NCBI GenBank assembly: GCA_963817435.1
Contig: CAWFNY010000002.1
Coordinates: 496,001-560,000 of the forward strand
Direction: 5' to 3'
Source of the DNA: JADJOM01 sp963817435
Lineage (GTDB): Bacteria; Gemmatimonadota; Gemmatimonadetes; Gemmatimonadales; GWC2-71-9
Length of the DNA stretch: 64,000 bases
Part shown: piece by piece, positions 23,992-33,820 of the stretch
Numbering within the stretch: the first letter of the stretch is position 1
Layout: each line of letters starts with the position of its first letter
Notes under the pieces: model-generated
What the model saw: the letters and a program-made list of their open reading frames with translations, nothing else
The model's database searches: none
What the model was told of the DNA's origin: nothing
Program-made: the position numbers and the translations under genes

Positions 23992-26900
23992 TCAGAGTCT
24001 CGTGTCGAGCTGCTTCTCCGCCACCGTGTCCAGCGCGCGCACCAGCGCCGGGATCAGCGACTCCCCGCCAAGCCGCGTCAAGCGCAGCGCAAGTGGCACC
24101 GTGCGCCGCACTTCCACCGCGAGTTGCACGTGGTCGAGCGCGGCGGAGAGACCCGCGAACCGGGGCGCCGCGCCTTCGCGGAAGGTGAGCCGGGCCTCGT
24201 CGCCCCGCACCAGCAGATGCTGCAGGCCGAGTTCGGCGCCGACCGCCCGAAGCCGCGCCATGTCGAGCAGGGTCTCGGCCGCCTCGGGCAGGGGGCCGAA
24301 CCGCTCGCGCAGCTCCTCGCGAAGCGGTTGAATGTCGCCAGAGGTCGCGGCCCGCGCCAGTCGGCGGTAGAAGTCGAGCTTGACGTCGTCGGACGCCACA
24401 TAGGCATCCGGCAGATGGGCCGGCCGGTCGAGCACCACCTCGGGCGGCGCGGGGCGTTCGCCCTTGCCCGCCTGGCCGCGCAGCGCCTTCACCGTCTCCT
24501 CCAGCCAGCGGAGGTAGAGGTCGAAGCCGACCGCGTGGGCATGTCCCGACTGTTCCTGTCCCAGCAGGTTGCCCGCCCCCCGCAGCTCCATGTCCTTGAG
24601 CGCGATCCGGTACCCCGCGCCCAGCTCGGTATGATGCTCGAGCACCTTCAGCCGTTCCTCCGCGTCCCGGTCGATCTGGTCCGGCACGATGAGGTAGCAG
24701 TAGGCTCGGCGGTGGCTCCGCCCCACCCGCCCCCGAAGCTGGTAGAGCTGCGCCAGCCCGAACCGCTGGGCGTCGTGGACCACCATGGTGTTCGCATTCG
24801 GCACGTCGAGCCCCGATTCGACGATCATCGTGGAGACGAGGATGTCGGCCTCGCCGGACACGAACCGCCGCATCACGTCCTCCAGTTCGTCGGCGGCCAT
24901 CTGCCCGTGCCCGACGCCGACCCGTGCCCGCGGCGCGAGCGAACGCACCCGTGCGGCGATGGTCTCGATGGTCTCGATCCGGTTGTGCACCACGAAGACC
25001 TGCCCGCCCCGATCGAGCTCCCGCGCGAAGGCTTCCTCCAGGAGGCCGTCGTCCCACGGTTCCACGAAGGTGAGAATCGGCGAACGGTCCCGTGGCGGCG
25101 TCTCGATCAGGACCAGGTCCCGGAGTCCGGCAAGCGACAGATGCAGCGTGCGCGGAATCGGTGTCGCGGTGAGCGTCAGCACGTCGACCGTGAGCCGCAG
25201 GGTCTTGAGCCGTTCCTTGTGCTTCACGCCGAAGCGATGCTCCTCGTCGACCACCAGCAGGCCGAGATCCTTGAAGACCACATCCGGCGAGAGCAGCCGG
25301 TGGGTGCCGATGATGACATCGATCTCGCCAGCCGCCAGCCGTTCGAGCACCGCCTTCTGTTCCTTCGCCGTCCGGAACCGGGACAGCACTTCCACCTTGA
25401 CTGGGAAGTCCGCCAGCCGCTCGGTGAAGGTGCGTGCGTGCTGGTCGGCCAGAATCGTGGTGGGCACCAGCACCGCCACCTGCTTGCCGCCCTGGATCGC
25501 CTTGAACGCCGCGCGGACCGCGACCTCCGTCTTGCCGTAGCCGACGTCGCCGACCAGCAGCAGGTCCATCGGGATGCGGCTGCTCCATGGCGCGCTTGAC
25601 CGCCTCGGTCGCCTTGCGCTGGTCGGGCGTGTCCTCGTAGAGGAACGCCGACTCCAGCTCCCGCTGCCAGCGTGTGTCAGGCGGGAAGGGATAGCCGGCG
25701 CTCACCTTGCGCCGCGCGTAGAGGTCGAGCAGTTCGGCGGCCATCTCCTTGATCGCCTGCCGGGTCTTGTCCCGGACCCGCTGCCACGCATTGCCGCCGA
25801 GCTTGTGCAGGCGCGGCGGCGGCTGATCGCCGTCGTCGCCCGCGGCACGGTAGCGCTCGAGCTGATCCAGCCGGTACAGCGGCACGTTGAGGCGATCCCC
25901 GCCCTCGTATTCCACGATCGCGACCTCGAGGGTCGACTCCCCGACGGTGATCGTCTGGATGCCGCGGTAGACCCCGATGCCATGCTCGAGGTGGACCACG
26001 TAGTCGCCGGCCTGGAGCTGGCCGGTCGCCGCGGAAGGCGCCGCCTGGCGATAGCGCCGCGCGCGCCGCAGCCGCCGGGCACGGCGGAAGATCTCGTGAT
26101 CGGTGAGCACCCGGAGGCTCCGCATCACGAAGCCGCCATCCAGCGCGCCGATCGCCAGGGTGGCGTTCACCCGGCTGCCGCCCTCGTTCAGCAGTTCGTC
26201 GAGCCGCTCGAGCTGGCCCTCGTTATCGCACAGGACGAGCGATGGGATCTCGCCGGCCAGCATCCCCCGCAGCCGCCGGATGTCCCGCTCGACCGCCTCC
26301 GGCGGAAAGAATCCCGCGTTCAGCGCCGGCGCCGGATCCCGGGTCGAGATCCGCGGAAACGCCGACATGCGGCGGGCCCACGATTCGGGCGGCTCGAACA
26401 GGTCCTCGCGCGCCGACACCTCCTCGCCCAGCCGCCGGGCGATCTCCAGGTGGTGGGCCGCCTCGCGCCAGGCGCGCGACACCTCTTCCTGGTTGGCGGT
26501 GGCGGAGTCTTCGACGAGGAGCGTGTCGGAGGGCAACAGTTCAAGAATCCCCTGGCGGATGGCCGGGGCACTCGCCGGCGCATCGGCCGACCCCGCGACG
26601 CGCCGCCCCGCGGACCCGCCGAGCGGGAGGACGGTGATCTCGTCCATCGCATCGCCGGACCGCTGCGTGGTCAGGTCGAAGACCCGGACCGACTCGAGGT
26701 CGTCTCCCCACCACTCGAGCCGGGCGGGGTTCGCCATCCCGAAGCCGTACACATCGATGATGCCGCCGCGCACGCTGAACTGGGCGATCTCGGTCACGGT
26801 GGGCACGCGCGCGTAGCCCATGGCATCGAGCGCGGCCGCGACATCGGAGAGGGCGGTGCCTGCGCGGGAACCCGCTCGCGGCCTGGCGGCAGAGGCGGGG

Positions 26901-27334
26901 TGTGGCCGGATCCGCAGCGTGGCCTCACGCAAGCCGGCGGCCACCCGGGTGCGCTCCTCGGTCGCGCGCGCGGTGGTGACCAGGATCCGCAGCCGTCCCT
27001 CGAGCAGGCCGGAGAGGGTCTCGGCGCGTTCGCCGGCGATCTCGTAGTGGGGCTCGTCCTCGCCTAACGATTCGCGCTGCGGGTACAGCGCGATGGGCAG
27101 GTCGGTCAGGTGCTGCAGGTCGGTGAGCCACCGCTCCGCATCCGCGGGCGTCGTGGCCACCACAGTGAAGAAGCGCTCGGGGAAGGTCCGCGCCAGCCAG
27201 GCCAGCATGACCGCGGGACTCGACCCCGGCAGCCCGCCCAGCGCGAGGTGCGCCCCGCGGGCCGGCAGCCGGTCCCGCAGGTCGAAGGCGAAGGAGGTGC
27301 GCTCGAACGCGTCGAGCAGGAGGGTCAGGGTCAT
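23992..27334 (-). CDS. mfd: Transcription-repair coupling factor Mfd, one frame break
   Basis: The ATG at 27334 (MTLTLLLDAFERT) overlaps the preceding gene by 4 bp. The N-terminal half has the UvrB-like module and the RNA-polymerase-interacting domain (GDYVVHLEHGIGVYRG). At about 25571-25579 one extra base shifts the frame between KRAMEQ and MDLLLVGDVGYGKTE, the Walker A motif. The C-terminal part is intact: DEEHRFG, TATPIPRTL, MIVESGLDVPNAN, QLRGRVGRS, and the D7 autoinhibitory domain. Corrected length is about 1,113 aa, normal for Mfd. It removes stalled RNA polymerase and recruits UvrA. Given full conservation on both sides, the break is probably a sequence error. Confidence 0.93.
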
Positions 27335-29115
27335 CGGCCCCGCCGCAATCCGCTCGCCAGCGCGACTTCCGCGAAGGCCAGCACCAGCGCGAGCCAGAGC
27401 ACCGGTCCCTGCAGACTCGCCCGCCCCGCACCGGCGAAGGCGGCGCCGGGAGCCTCTGCGAGCCGCACCACCCGGCTCCCTGGCCATAACGACTCGACCT
27501 GACGGTCACTGGCCGGGGCGAGCAGCGACTCGCGCGGGTCGAGATTCACGCTCAGGCCGCCGACCGTGTCCGGTCCGGCAAGCAGGTAGTAGGCACCCGT
27601 GGCGGGGGGATGGAACGCCGCGCCGCCCTCGACCGCCCACCGGTGCTCGCCCTGCGCGACATTGGTCACCAGGTCGGGCAGAAGCACGGCGTCACCCGGG
27701 GCGGCGGACAACATCGCGAGCTGTCCGCGGGCGATCCGGTTGACGGCCGCGTCCATGAATGACACGAAGCGAGCCGATAGCGGGAGACTGGTCCAGGAGG
27801 GCTCGAACCGACTCCCCACCAGCACCACGTCGCCGCTGCGCACCACCCATGGTGCGCCACCCACCGTCGCCACGACGCCCTGCGTGGCGCTCGGGCGCAG
27901 CGGCTCGAGCGCGTAGCGCCGGACGACCTGTTCCCGTCCCATGAGGGCGCCGCTGTCGCTCACCCCCGGGGTCATCACCAGGGCGCCGAAGCGCCAGGGG
28001 ACGCCGCGGCGCTCCAGCTGGCGATTGAGCGCGCCGAGCGCGGCTGGATCGGCGGGCGGCACCACAATGGACGGACCCGGACCGAGGGGGCCGAGCGAGA
28101 GCTCGTTCCCGCGCCGCAGCCGGCCGCTCGCCTCGAGGACGTCGCACACCGCGCTCACGTAGCGGTCGCCCGGGTCCCAGGCGACGCGTGCCACCGGCGC
28201 GATCCGTACCAGGGCGAGTGCGTCATCATCGGCGCGCAACTCGTCGGGCGCCTTCCCCGCGCGCACCGTCCACCAGCCCGGCAGCGCTCCGGGCAGGGAG
28301 AAGCTCCCCGCCCCGCCCGCCGCCACCAGCGCCTGACGGGCCGGCCGGTCGCCGAGCGCCACCGACACCGGCGCCGTGCCGGAATCCCCGGCGAGCGCGA
28401 CGGTGACGGAACCGCCCTCAGGAGTCCAGGGCTGGGCGCCGGGATCGATGCGGGTGATGCCGATGTTCGGCGGCGCGGGCTCCCCGGAACGGACCACCAC
28501 GACGCTGGCGCCGCGCGGCGCCGGTGAGAGCGCGGTCGCCTGCAGGTCGGTGAACAGGACGACGGTCCCCGGGCGGGAATCGCCGTGCAGCACCTCGGCC
28601 GCGGCCGTCACCGCCTCGCCGAGATCCATCCGGCGGCCGGTGGGCTGGAGACTGTCCAGCGCGCCCAGGAGATCGGCGGGACCGCCCCGCCGGGCGATCC
28701 CGTCGCTGGTCAGCAGCCACAGGGCGTCGGAGGGGGTCGCCCGCTCGAGCACGCGCCTCGCCGCCGTCCGCAACTGGGCCAGGCGAGGCGCGCCGGAGAC
28801 GATGACACCGCTCGAGGGAGAGTCGTCGACCACGAGCACGAGTGCGCTTGGCGTGTGACTCACCGCCTCGCGCAGCGGTGCCGACGGGCCCGCCGCGGCC
28901 AGCAGAAGCGCAAGAATGAGCAGGGTGCGAATCAGCAGCAGCAGCCAATGCCTGAGCCGGAGCCGCCGCTGGTGCTCCTGCGTCACCTGCACGAGGTAGC
29001 GCACCGCCGGGAACTCCACCGTCGGCGGATCGCGACGCTGGATCAGATGCAGGACCAGCGGTACCGCTGCGAGCGGCAGACCGAGCAACAGCCAGGGGTG
29101 GAGGAAGCCGATCAC
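27331..29115 (-). CDS. BatA-like membrane protein with von Willebrand A domain
   Basis: 594 aa; the GTG at 29115 overlaps the DUF58 gene stop (GTGA) and is chosen because it opens directly into the BatA N-terminal segment FLHPWLLLGLPLAAVPLVLH-LIQRR, followed by a second membrane helix (HWLLLLIRTLLILALLLAAA). A vWA domain follows with MIDAS sequence VVDDSPSSG. A long periplasmic part and a C-terminal helix (LWLALVLAFAEVALA) complete it. Such genes accompany DUF58 and MoxR ATPase genes in Bat/aerotolerance-type clusters, often linked to chaperone or envelope-stress functions, though their activity is unclear. No MoxR gene is visible here. It overlaps mfd by 4 bp. Confidence 0.85.
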   Translation of the reverse strand: MIGFLHPWLLLGLPLAAVPLVLHLIQRRDPPTVEFPAVRYLVQVTQEHQRRLRLRHWLLLLIRTLLILALLLAAAGPSAPLREAVSHTPSALVLVVDDSPSSGVIVSGAPRLAQLRTAARRVLERATPSDALWLLTSDGIARRGGPADLLGALDSLQPTGRRMDLGEAVTAAAEVLHGDSRPGTVVLFTDLQATALSPAPRGASVVVVRSGEPAPPNIGITRIDPGAQPWTPEGGSVTVALAGDSGTAPVSVALGDRPARQALVAAGGAGSFSLPGALPGWWTVRAGKAPDELRADDDALALVRIAPVARVAWDPGDRYVSAVCDVLEASGRLRRGNELSLGPLGPGPSIVVPPADPAALGALNRQLERRGVPWRFGALVMTPGVSDSGALMGREQVVRRYALEPLRPSATQGVVATVGGAPWVVRSGDVVLVGSRFEPSWTSLPLSARFVSFMDAAVNRIARGQLAMLSAAPGDAVLLPDLVTNVAQGEHRWAVEGGAAFHPPATGAYYLLAGPDTVGGLSVNLDPRESLLAPASDRQVESLWPGSRVVRLAEAPGAAFAGAGRASLQGPVLWLALVLAFAEVALASGLRRGR

Positions 29116-30035
29116 GCGAGACCGGACGCTCCGCCGACGACCCTGCGCAGGGCGAGCCCGAACGGCGTAGTCGTGGTGATCTGGTGATACTGGATGCCGC
29201 TGCCGCGGCAGGCCTTGCGCCAGGCCTTCACGACCCCGGTCACCGTCTGCCGATAGGCATCGGCCCAGTCCTTGGGGCGGAGGGTCACGCCCTGATGGGT
29301 CTCGGGATCCTCGAAGCGGGCCTCGGCCGGTCCGCCCAGTTCCAGTTCGGCGGGATCCATCACGTGCAGCACGATGACCTGATGACCCCGGTGGCGCAGA
29401 AACTTGAGCGCGCGAAGCGTGAGCTCCCGGTCGAGCAGGAGATCCGAGATGAAGATCACCAGTCCTCGGCGGCGGAGCAGATCCACGACCCGCCGAAGCG
29501 CCGGCTCGGCCGCAGTCCCCATTCCCGGCTGCAGCGCGTTCAGCGTCACCAGCAATTGCTGCCACTGCCCGGTGTGGGCCCGCGCCGGCACGACCGCCCG
29601 CACCGCCTCGTCAAACGCGATGAGCCCGACGGCATCGCGCTGCCGGATCAGGAGCAGGGCCAGCGCGGCGGCCAGCCGCTGCACGTAGTCGACTTTGGAG
29701 AGCACCGTCGCGGCGTCACCGCTCCAGGCCATCGACCGACTCACGTCGGTCACCAGCATCGCGCGAAGGTTGGTCTCTTCCTCATATTGCTTGACGTAGA
29801 GCCGGTCCTTTCGGCCGAGCAGCTTCCAGTCGACGTAGCGCAGCTCGTCCCCGGGCTGGTACATCCGGTGCTCGGCGAACTCCACCGAGAAGCCCCGGCG
29901 GGGCGAACGATGGAGACCGGCGAGAAAGCCCTCGACCACGCCTTCGGTGAGGAGCTCGAGGCCCGCGAGATGGGCCGCTTGACGCGGGTCGAGCAGGTCG
30001 AGGCGGGGACGGGAGGTCGCGGCGGGGGCCGTCAT
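29112..30035 (-). CDS. DUF58 domain-containing protein
   Basis: 307 aa from the ATG at 30035. Typical DUF58 signatures: GFSVEFAEHRMYQPGDELRY and VDWKLLGRKDRLYVKQYEEE, followed by a vWA-like region with VTDVSRSMAWSG (DxSxS) and VIFISDLL. It is the first gene of the minus-strand DUF58/BatA/mfd unit. DUF58 proteins are cytoplasmic or membrane-associated partners of MoxR AAA+ ATPases; biochemical role unsettled. A TACGTT box lies 12 nt before the start. Confidence 0.9.
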   Translation of the reverse strand: MTAPAATSRPRLDLLDPRQAAHLAGLELLTEGVVEGFLAGLHRSPRRGFSVEFAEHRMYQPGDELRYVDWKLLGRKDRLYVKQYEEETNLRAMLVTDVSRSMAWSGDAATVLSKVDYVQRLAAALALLLIRQRDAVGLIAFDEAVRAVVPARAHTGQWQQLLVTLNALQPGMGTAAEPALRRVVDLLRRRGLVIFISDLLLDRELTLRALKFLRHRGHQVIVLHVMDPAELELGGPAEARFEDPETHQGVTLRPKDWADAYRQTVTGVVKAWRKACRGSGIQYHQITTTTPFGLALRRVVGGASGLA

Positions 30036-30077
30036 TGGGGCCGCAACGTACCGGGGCCGGGCGGGTGAAGTCAACGC

Positions 30078-30116
30078 GACACCTCGGTGTCCACCGGAGA
30101 GGACGTTCCGGACACC
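30078..30116. promoter_or_regulatory. GTGTCC/GGACAC inverted sites in a divergent promoter region
   Basis: GGTGTCC (30086-30092) and GGACACC (30110-30116) face each other 17 bp apart between divergent genes at 30035 and 30236. On the minus strand this region reads GGTGGACACCGAGGTGTC, one base different from 4449-4465 (GGTGGACACCGAGTGTC). Confidence 0.4.
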
Positions 30117-30235
30117 GGTCCCAAACGGGCAAAATCGCGTAAGTGTTGGTACCAAAGGGCTTCTGTTGTTGAAAAGATGGTGGCACACAGCCTGCTCACG
30201 CGGGCATTGTCCACCCCGATGTCTTTGGAGGCCAT

Positions 30236-31693
30236 ATGCTGTCCCTTCTGACTCTGGCCCTGGCCGCAATGTCGGCCGGTTCCGCCCCGACCCCGGTCCC
30301 GCCGCCGAGCGCCCTGATCGCACAATGGGTCCGCGCCGGCGACAGGGAGCGACCGCGCATCAGCATCTGGCTCAACCGGGACGATGTCTACAATCGCGGT
30401 GACCGCGCCCGGGTCTACTTCAAGAGCGATCAGGACGCGTATGTCACGATCATCCGGATCGATACCGACGGACGGATGCGCGTGCTGTTTCCGATCGATC
30501 CATGGGAGGACAATTTCGCCCGCGGCGGCAAGACCTTCGAGGTGCTCGGGCGCGATCGTGATGAGGCGTTCCGGATCGATGACTACCCCGGTGTCGGATA
30601 CGTCTTCGCCATCGCTTCCGAAGACCCGTTTACCTATGACGATATCGTGCGGGGCGACCACTGGGACTACCATGCCATCTCCGATGGGCGAGTCCGCGGG
30701 GACCCGTACGTGGTGGTCAGCGACATCGCCGACCGGATCGCCCGTGAGACCGACTACGATTACGACGTTTCGCAGTACTACGTGGAGAAGCATTACGACT
30801 ATCCGCGATTCGTCTGCTACGACTGCCACACCTACACCAGCTGGCGCGCGTGGGATCCCTACGGCTCCTACTGCTCGCGGTTCCGGATCGTGATCTACGA
30901 TGACTGGTACTACTACCCGTACCGGTACCGCAACGGCGGCACGTATGTCGGTCGCCCCTACCGGCCCGGCCCGCGCTACGTGTTCAAGGACAGCGATCCC
31001 CGGAACGACTACATCACGCGTGTCGCCGAGCGTCCCCGCGGCGGGGATGACAATCGCCGGCCGACGATCGAGCGCGATCGCACCAGTGCCGACATCGGTG
31101 GTCGCGGCGCGATCCCTGCCCCGGTGTCTCCGCGCCGGCGGGCGCCTGACGGGAGCGATCGGGGAGGTGCGGTGACGGGTGACCCGCGCCGCAGTCCCGA
31201 CACGCGCCAGCCGTCCCCCGACGGTCGGCCGGCATCACCAGGTACCGATCGACAGCCGCAGCGCCGGGGCGAGCCCGACCGCACGCGTGATCCGGGCAAC
31301 ACGAGGGAGGTTCCGCCCTCGAGCGGCACCGATCGACAGCCGCAGCGCCGAGGCGAACCGGACCGCTCGCGCGACCCGGGCAACAGCCGGGAGGTTCCGC
31401 CCTCGAACCAGGGTGACAGCCCCCGTCGGCGGCCGAGCGAGGACCGCGGGTTGCAGCAGGTTCAGCCGGGCGACAACAGGGCTGATGCCCCGCAGGATCG
31501 TGCGCCCGTCCAGCGCGAACCGGCCCGTTCGCCAGACCGCCGCGAACCCTCGCGGCAGGACGCGCCGCAGGATCGGCCGCAGGATCGGCCGAGAGCTGAA
31601 CCTCGGCGGGATCCGCCTCCGCGGGCGGAGCCCAGACAGGCCCCCCCGCCGAGGAGCACCGGCGAACCGCAACTCAGGCGGCGCCGGCCCTGA
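30236..31693 (+). CDS. Secreted DUF4384-domain protein with Arg/Pro-rich tail
   Basis: 485 aa from the ATG at 30236 with GGAGG 5 nt upstream. A short signal-like N-terminus is followed by a DUF4384 beta domain (ISIWLNRDDVYNRGDRARVY, AYVTIIRIDTDGRMRVLFP, residues about 40-110). The middle is unusually Tyr- and Asp-rich (YDYDVSQYYVEKHYDYPRF, DDWYYYPYRYR). The last 200 residues are a disordered Arg/Pro/Asp region with two 28-residue copies of GTDRQPQRRGEPDR.RDPGN. (84-bp direct repeat, 31241 and 31325). Predicted envelope or extracellular protein; function unknown. Confidence 0.75.
   Translation: MLSLLTLALAAMSAGSAPTPVPPPSALIAQWVRAGDRERPRISIWLNRDDVYNRGDRARVYFKSDQDAYVTIIRIDTDGRMRVLFPIDPWEDNFARGGKTFEVLGRDRDEAFRIDDYPGVGYVFAIASEDPFTYDDIVRGDHWDYHAISDGRVRGDPYVVVSDIADRIARETDYDYDVSQYYVEKHYDYPRFVCYDCHTYTSWRAWDPYGSYCSRFRIVIYDDWYYYPYRYRNGGTYVGRPYRPGPRYVFKDSDPRNDYITRVAERPRGGDDNRRPTIERDRTSADIGGRGAIPAPVSPRRRAPDGSDRGGAVTGDPRRSPDTRQPSPDGRPASPGTDRQPQRRGEPDRTRDPGNTREVPPSSGTDRQPQRRGEPDRSRDPGNSREVPPSNQGDSPRRRPSEDRGLQQVQPGDNRADAPQDRAPVQREPARSPDRREPSRQDAPQDRPQDRPRAEPRRDPPPRAEPRQAPPPRSTGEPQLRRRRP
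31241..31408. repeat. Two tandem 84-bp coding repeats
   Basis: Direct repeats starting at 31241 and 31325 inside the DUF4384 gene keep the frame and encode two nearly identical 28-residue units rich in Arg, Pro and Asp. Confidence 0.8.
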
Positions 31694-31791
31694 ACAGCGG
31701 CGAAACCACTTTCAGCGCCCGTCCGTACCTCAGCGGCCGGGCGCTATCTTTTTGCGGTCCGGACGCAGCATTCCTCCAGCCCAGGTCGCCG

Positions 31792-33330
31792 ATGCGCCGT
31801 TTCATCCTGACCGTGTTCGTCAGTTGTTCCACCGCCTCGCTGCTGGCGAGCCAGTCCAGCCCCGCGATGCGTTCTGCCGCATTGACCATCACCCAGGCTG
31901 ACGTACAGCGCCGCATCAACATCATCGCCGATGACTCGATGATGGGCCGCGATACGCCAAGTCCGGGACTCGAAAAGACCGCCCAGTACGTGGCGGACCA
32001 GTTCAAGCGGTTCGGCCTCAAGCCCGCCGGCGAGAACGGTACCTGGTTTCAGCGCTACAGCATTTCCCGGCGCAAGATCGACCCCGCCTCGTCCCATGTC
32101 GGATTCATCTTCAGGGGGCTTCATGTGCATGCCGACCTGAACCGTGACGCCCGCTTCGCCTTCGGCGGTGTTCCCGCCGGGGAGGTCCTCGCGCCCGCGG
32201 TTCTGCTCGGCGGCGCCTACAGCGCGGAAGATGCAAAGGCACTCGAGGTGAAGGGCAAGGCGGTCATCCTGGTGATGGACTACACCAAGCCGCTCTCCCC
32301 CGCACTGCAGCAGGCGGTCGGCGCCATTCTGAACCGAGGAGCCGCGGGGATGGTGCTGCTCTCCAACCGCGACTCGGCGACCTTCGCCCAGCGAGTGGCC
32401 AGTCAGGCACAGTCCCGGGTCGGCGTGGATGGCCTGGGCCCGCGTGCGCCGGTCGTGGAGGTGCATCAGCGAGCGCTGGGCGAGGTGCTCGCCGCTGCGG
32501 GTCTCAACCTCGACGCGATTCGGGCCTCGGCCAGCGCCGTGACGCGCGATCTGCCCGACCTCACTATCGGCTTCGGCCTCAAGGACACGGTGCTGCAGTC
32601 GGCTTCGGCTCCGAACACGGTCGGCATGCTCGAAGGCAGCGATCCGAAGCTCAAGAGCGAGTACGTCGTCTTCTCGGCGCACATGGATCATGTGGGGACC
32701 GCCGGTGGGGGCCAGTGCCAGGCGCGCGGTGGCGACACCATCTGCAACGGCGCCGACGATGACGGGTCCGGGACGGTCGGTGTGATGGAGCTCGCCGAAG
32801 CGTTCAGCCAGAAGGGCGCGCGGCCGAAACGGTCGATGATCTTCCTGACGGTCAGCGGCGAGGAGAAGGGACTGTACGGCAGTTCCTACTTCACCGAACA
32901 TCCGACGGTGCCGCTGGCGCAGGTCGTCGCCGACCTGAACATCGACATGATCGGGCGGAACTGGCAGGACACCATCGTCGCGATCGGGCGGGAGCACTCC
33001 GATCTCGGTGCCACGCTTGCGCGGGTCAACGCGGCGCACCCGGAACTGAACATGACCGCGATCGACGACCGCTGGCCGGAGGAGAACTTCTACTACCGCT
33101 CCGACCATTTCAATTTTGCGCGGAAGGGCGTGCCGATCCTGTTCTTCTTCAACGGCACCCATCCGGACTACCACCAGGTGTCGGATTCGCCCGACAAACT
33201 CGAGAGTGAGAAGGAGTCGCGGATCCTCAGGCTGCTCTTCTTCCTGGGGCAGGACATCGCCAACGCGGCCGAGCGGCCCAAGTGGGTTCCGGAGAGCTAC
33301 GCCAAGATCGTGGGGCTCCCGGCGGAGTGA
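31792..33330 (+). CDS. M28-family zinc aminopeptidase with PA domain
   Basis: 512 aa with an N-terminal signal segment. Residues about 110-270 contain a PA-type insert. The M28 catalytic core has the usual ligands: SAHMDHVG (His, Asp), CNGADDDGSGTVGVMELAEA (bridging Asp), TVSGEEKGLYGS (Glu pair), ADLNIDMIGRN (Asp) and HPDYHQVSDSP (His). It is a secreted or periplasmic exopeptidase that probably recycles peptides. A TATCTT box at 31745-31750 is a candidate -10 element. Confidence 0.92.
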   Translation: MRRFILTVFVSCSTASLLASQSSPAMRSAALTITQADVQRRINIIADDSMMGRDTPSPGLEKTAQYVADQFKRFGLKPAGENGTWFQRYSISRRKIDPASSHVGFIFRGLHVHADLNRDARFAFGGVPAGEVLAPAVLLGGAYSAEDAKALEVKGKAVILVMDYTKPLSPALQQAVGAILNRGAAGMVLLSNRDSATFAQRVASQAQSRVGVDGLGPRAPVVEVHQRALGEVLAAAGLNLDAIRASASAVTRDLPDLTIGFGLKDTVLQSASAPNTVGMLEGSDPKLKSEYVVFSAHMDHVGTAGGGQCQARGGDTICNGADDDGSGTVGVMELAEAFSQKGARPKRSMIFLTVSGEEKGLYGSSYFTEHPTVPLAQVVADLNIDMIGRNWQDTIVAIGREHSDLGATLARVNAAHPELNMTAIDDRWPEENFYYRSDHFNFARKGVPILFFFNGTHPDYHQVSDSPDKLESEKESRILRLLFFLGQDIANAAERPKWVPESYAKIVGLPAE

Positions 33331-33345
33331 CGCCGCGGAACGGGT

Positions 33346-33377
33346 CCGGCCGCCGGTCCCTCTGGGCCGGCGGCCGG
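33346..33377 (+). terminator. Terminator-like hairpin after the M28 peptidase gene
   Basis: 11-bp perfect stem CCGGCCGCCGG / CCGGCGGCCGG with a 10-nt loop, 15 bp past the stop. No U tract. Confidence 0.5.
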
Positions 33378-33418
33378 GCGCCTAGACCTGCCGGGGCGGC
33401 CGCCCCAGATTCCCCTGC

Positions 33419-33778
33419 ATGACCGACACCACTCCCTCCCTCGCCGAATTCAACGCGTTCCGCAGCCGGATGAACGACGTCATCCTGAACGCGGGCAACC
33501 TGACGATCAACCGGTTCTTCGCCCTGGATCACCGGTGTTACGAGCCGGGAGCGCTCGGCACCAAGACCAAGGAGATGCTCGGTCTGGTAGCCAGCATGGT
33601 GCTTCGCTGCGACGACTGCATCACCTATCACGTGGAGCGGTGCCATCAGGAAGGCACCACCCGCGACGAGTTCCTCGAAATCTTTTCGGTGGGACTGGTG
33701 GTCGGTGGCAGCATCGTGATCCCGCACCTCCGGCGGGCGATGGCACGACTGGAGGAGCTGGAGGGTGCGAGCGGCTGA
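33419..33778 (+). CDS. Carboxymuconolactone decarboxylase / AhpD-like family protein
   Basis: 119 aa, all helical. The AhpD-like motif RCDDCITYH (CxxC with a His three residues after the second Cys) is present near residue 63, followed by a helical FLEIFSVGLVVGGSIVIPHLRRA segment typical of the family. Such proteins are alkylhydroperoxidase-like or gamma-carboxymuconolactone decarboxylase-like; the CxxC favours a redox role. It stands alone, so substrate cannot be inferred. Confidence 0.85.
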   Translation: MTDTTPSLAEFNAFRSRMNDVILNAGNLTINRFFALDHRCYEPGALGTKTKEMLGLVASMVLRCDDCITYHVERCHQEGTTRDEFLEIFSVGLVVGGSIVIPHLRRAMARLEELEGASG

Positions 33779-33820
33779 CGCGGGCGGCGCCGGGTCCGCC
33801 CAAGGGGACGTGCTCCGGCG

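Noticed and set aside
23992..27334. mfd as a genuine pseudogene
   Set aside because: A single base restores the frame exactly at the Walker A region and all downstream motifs are intact; the same type of break affects uvrA and others.
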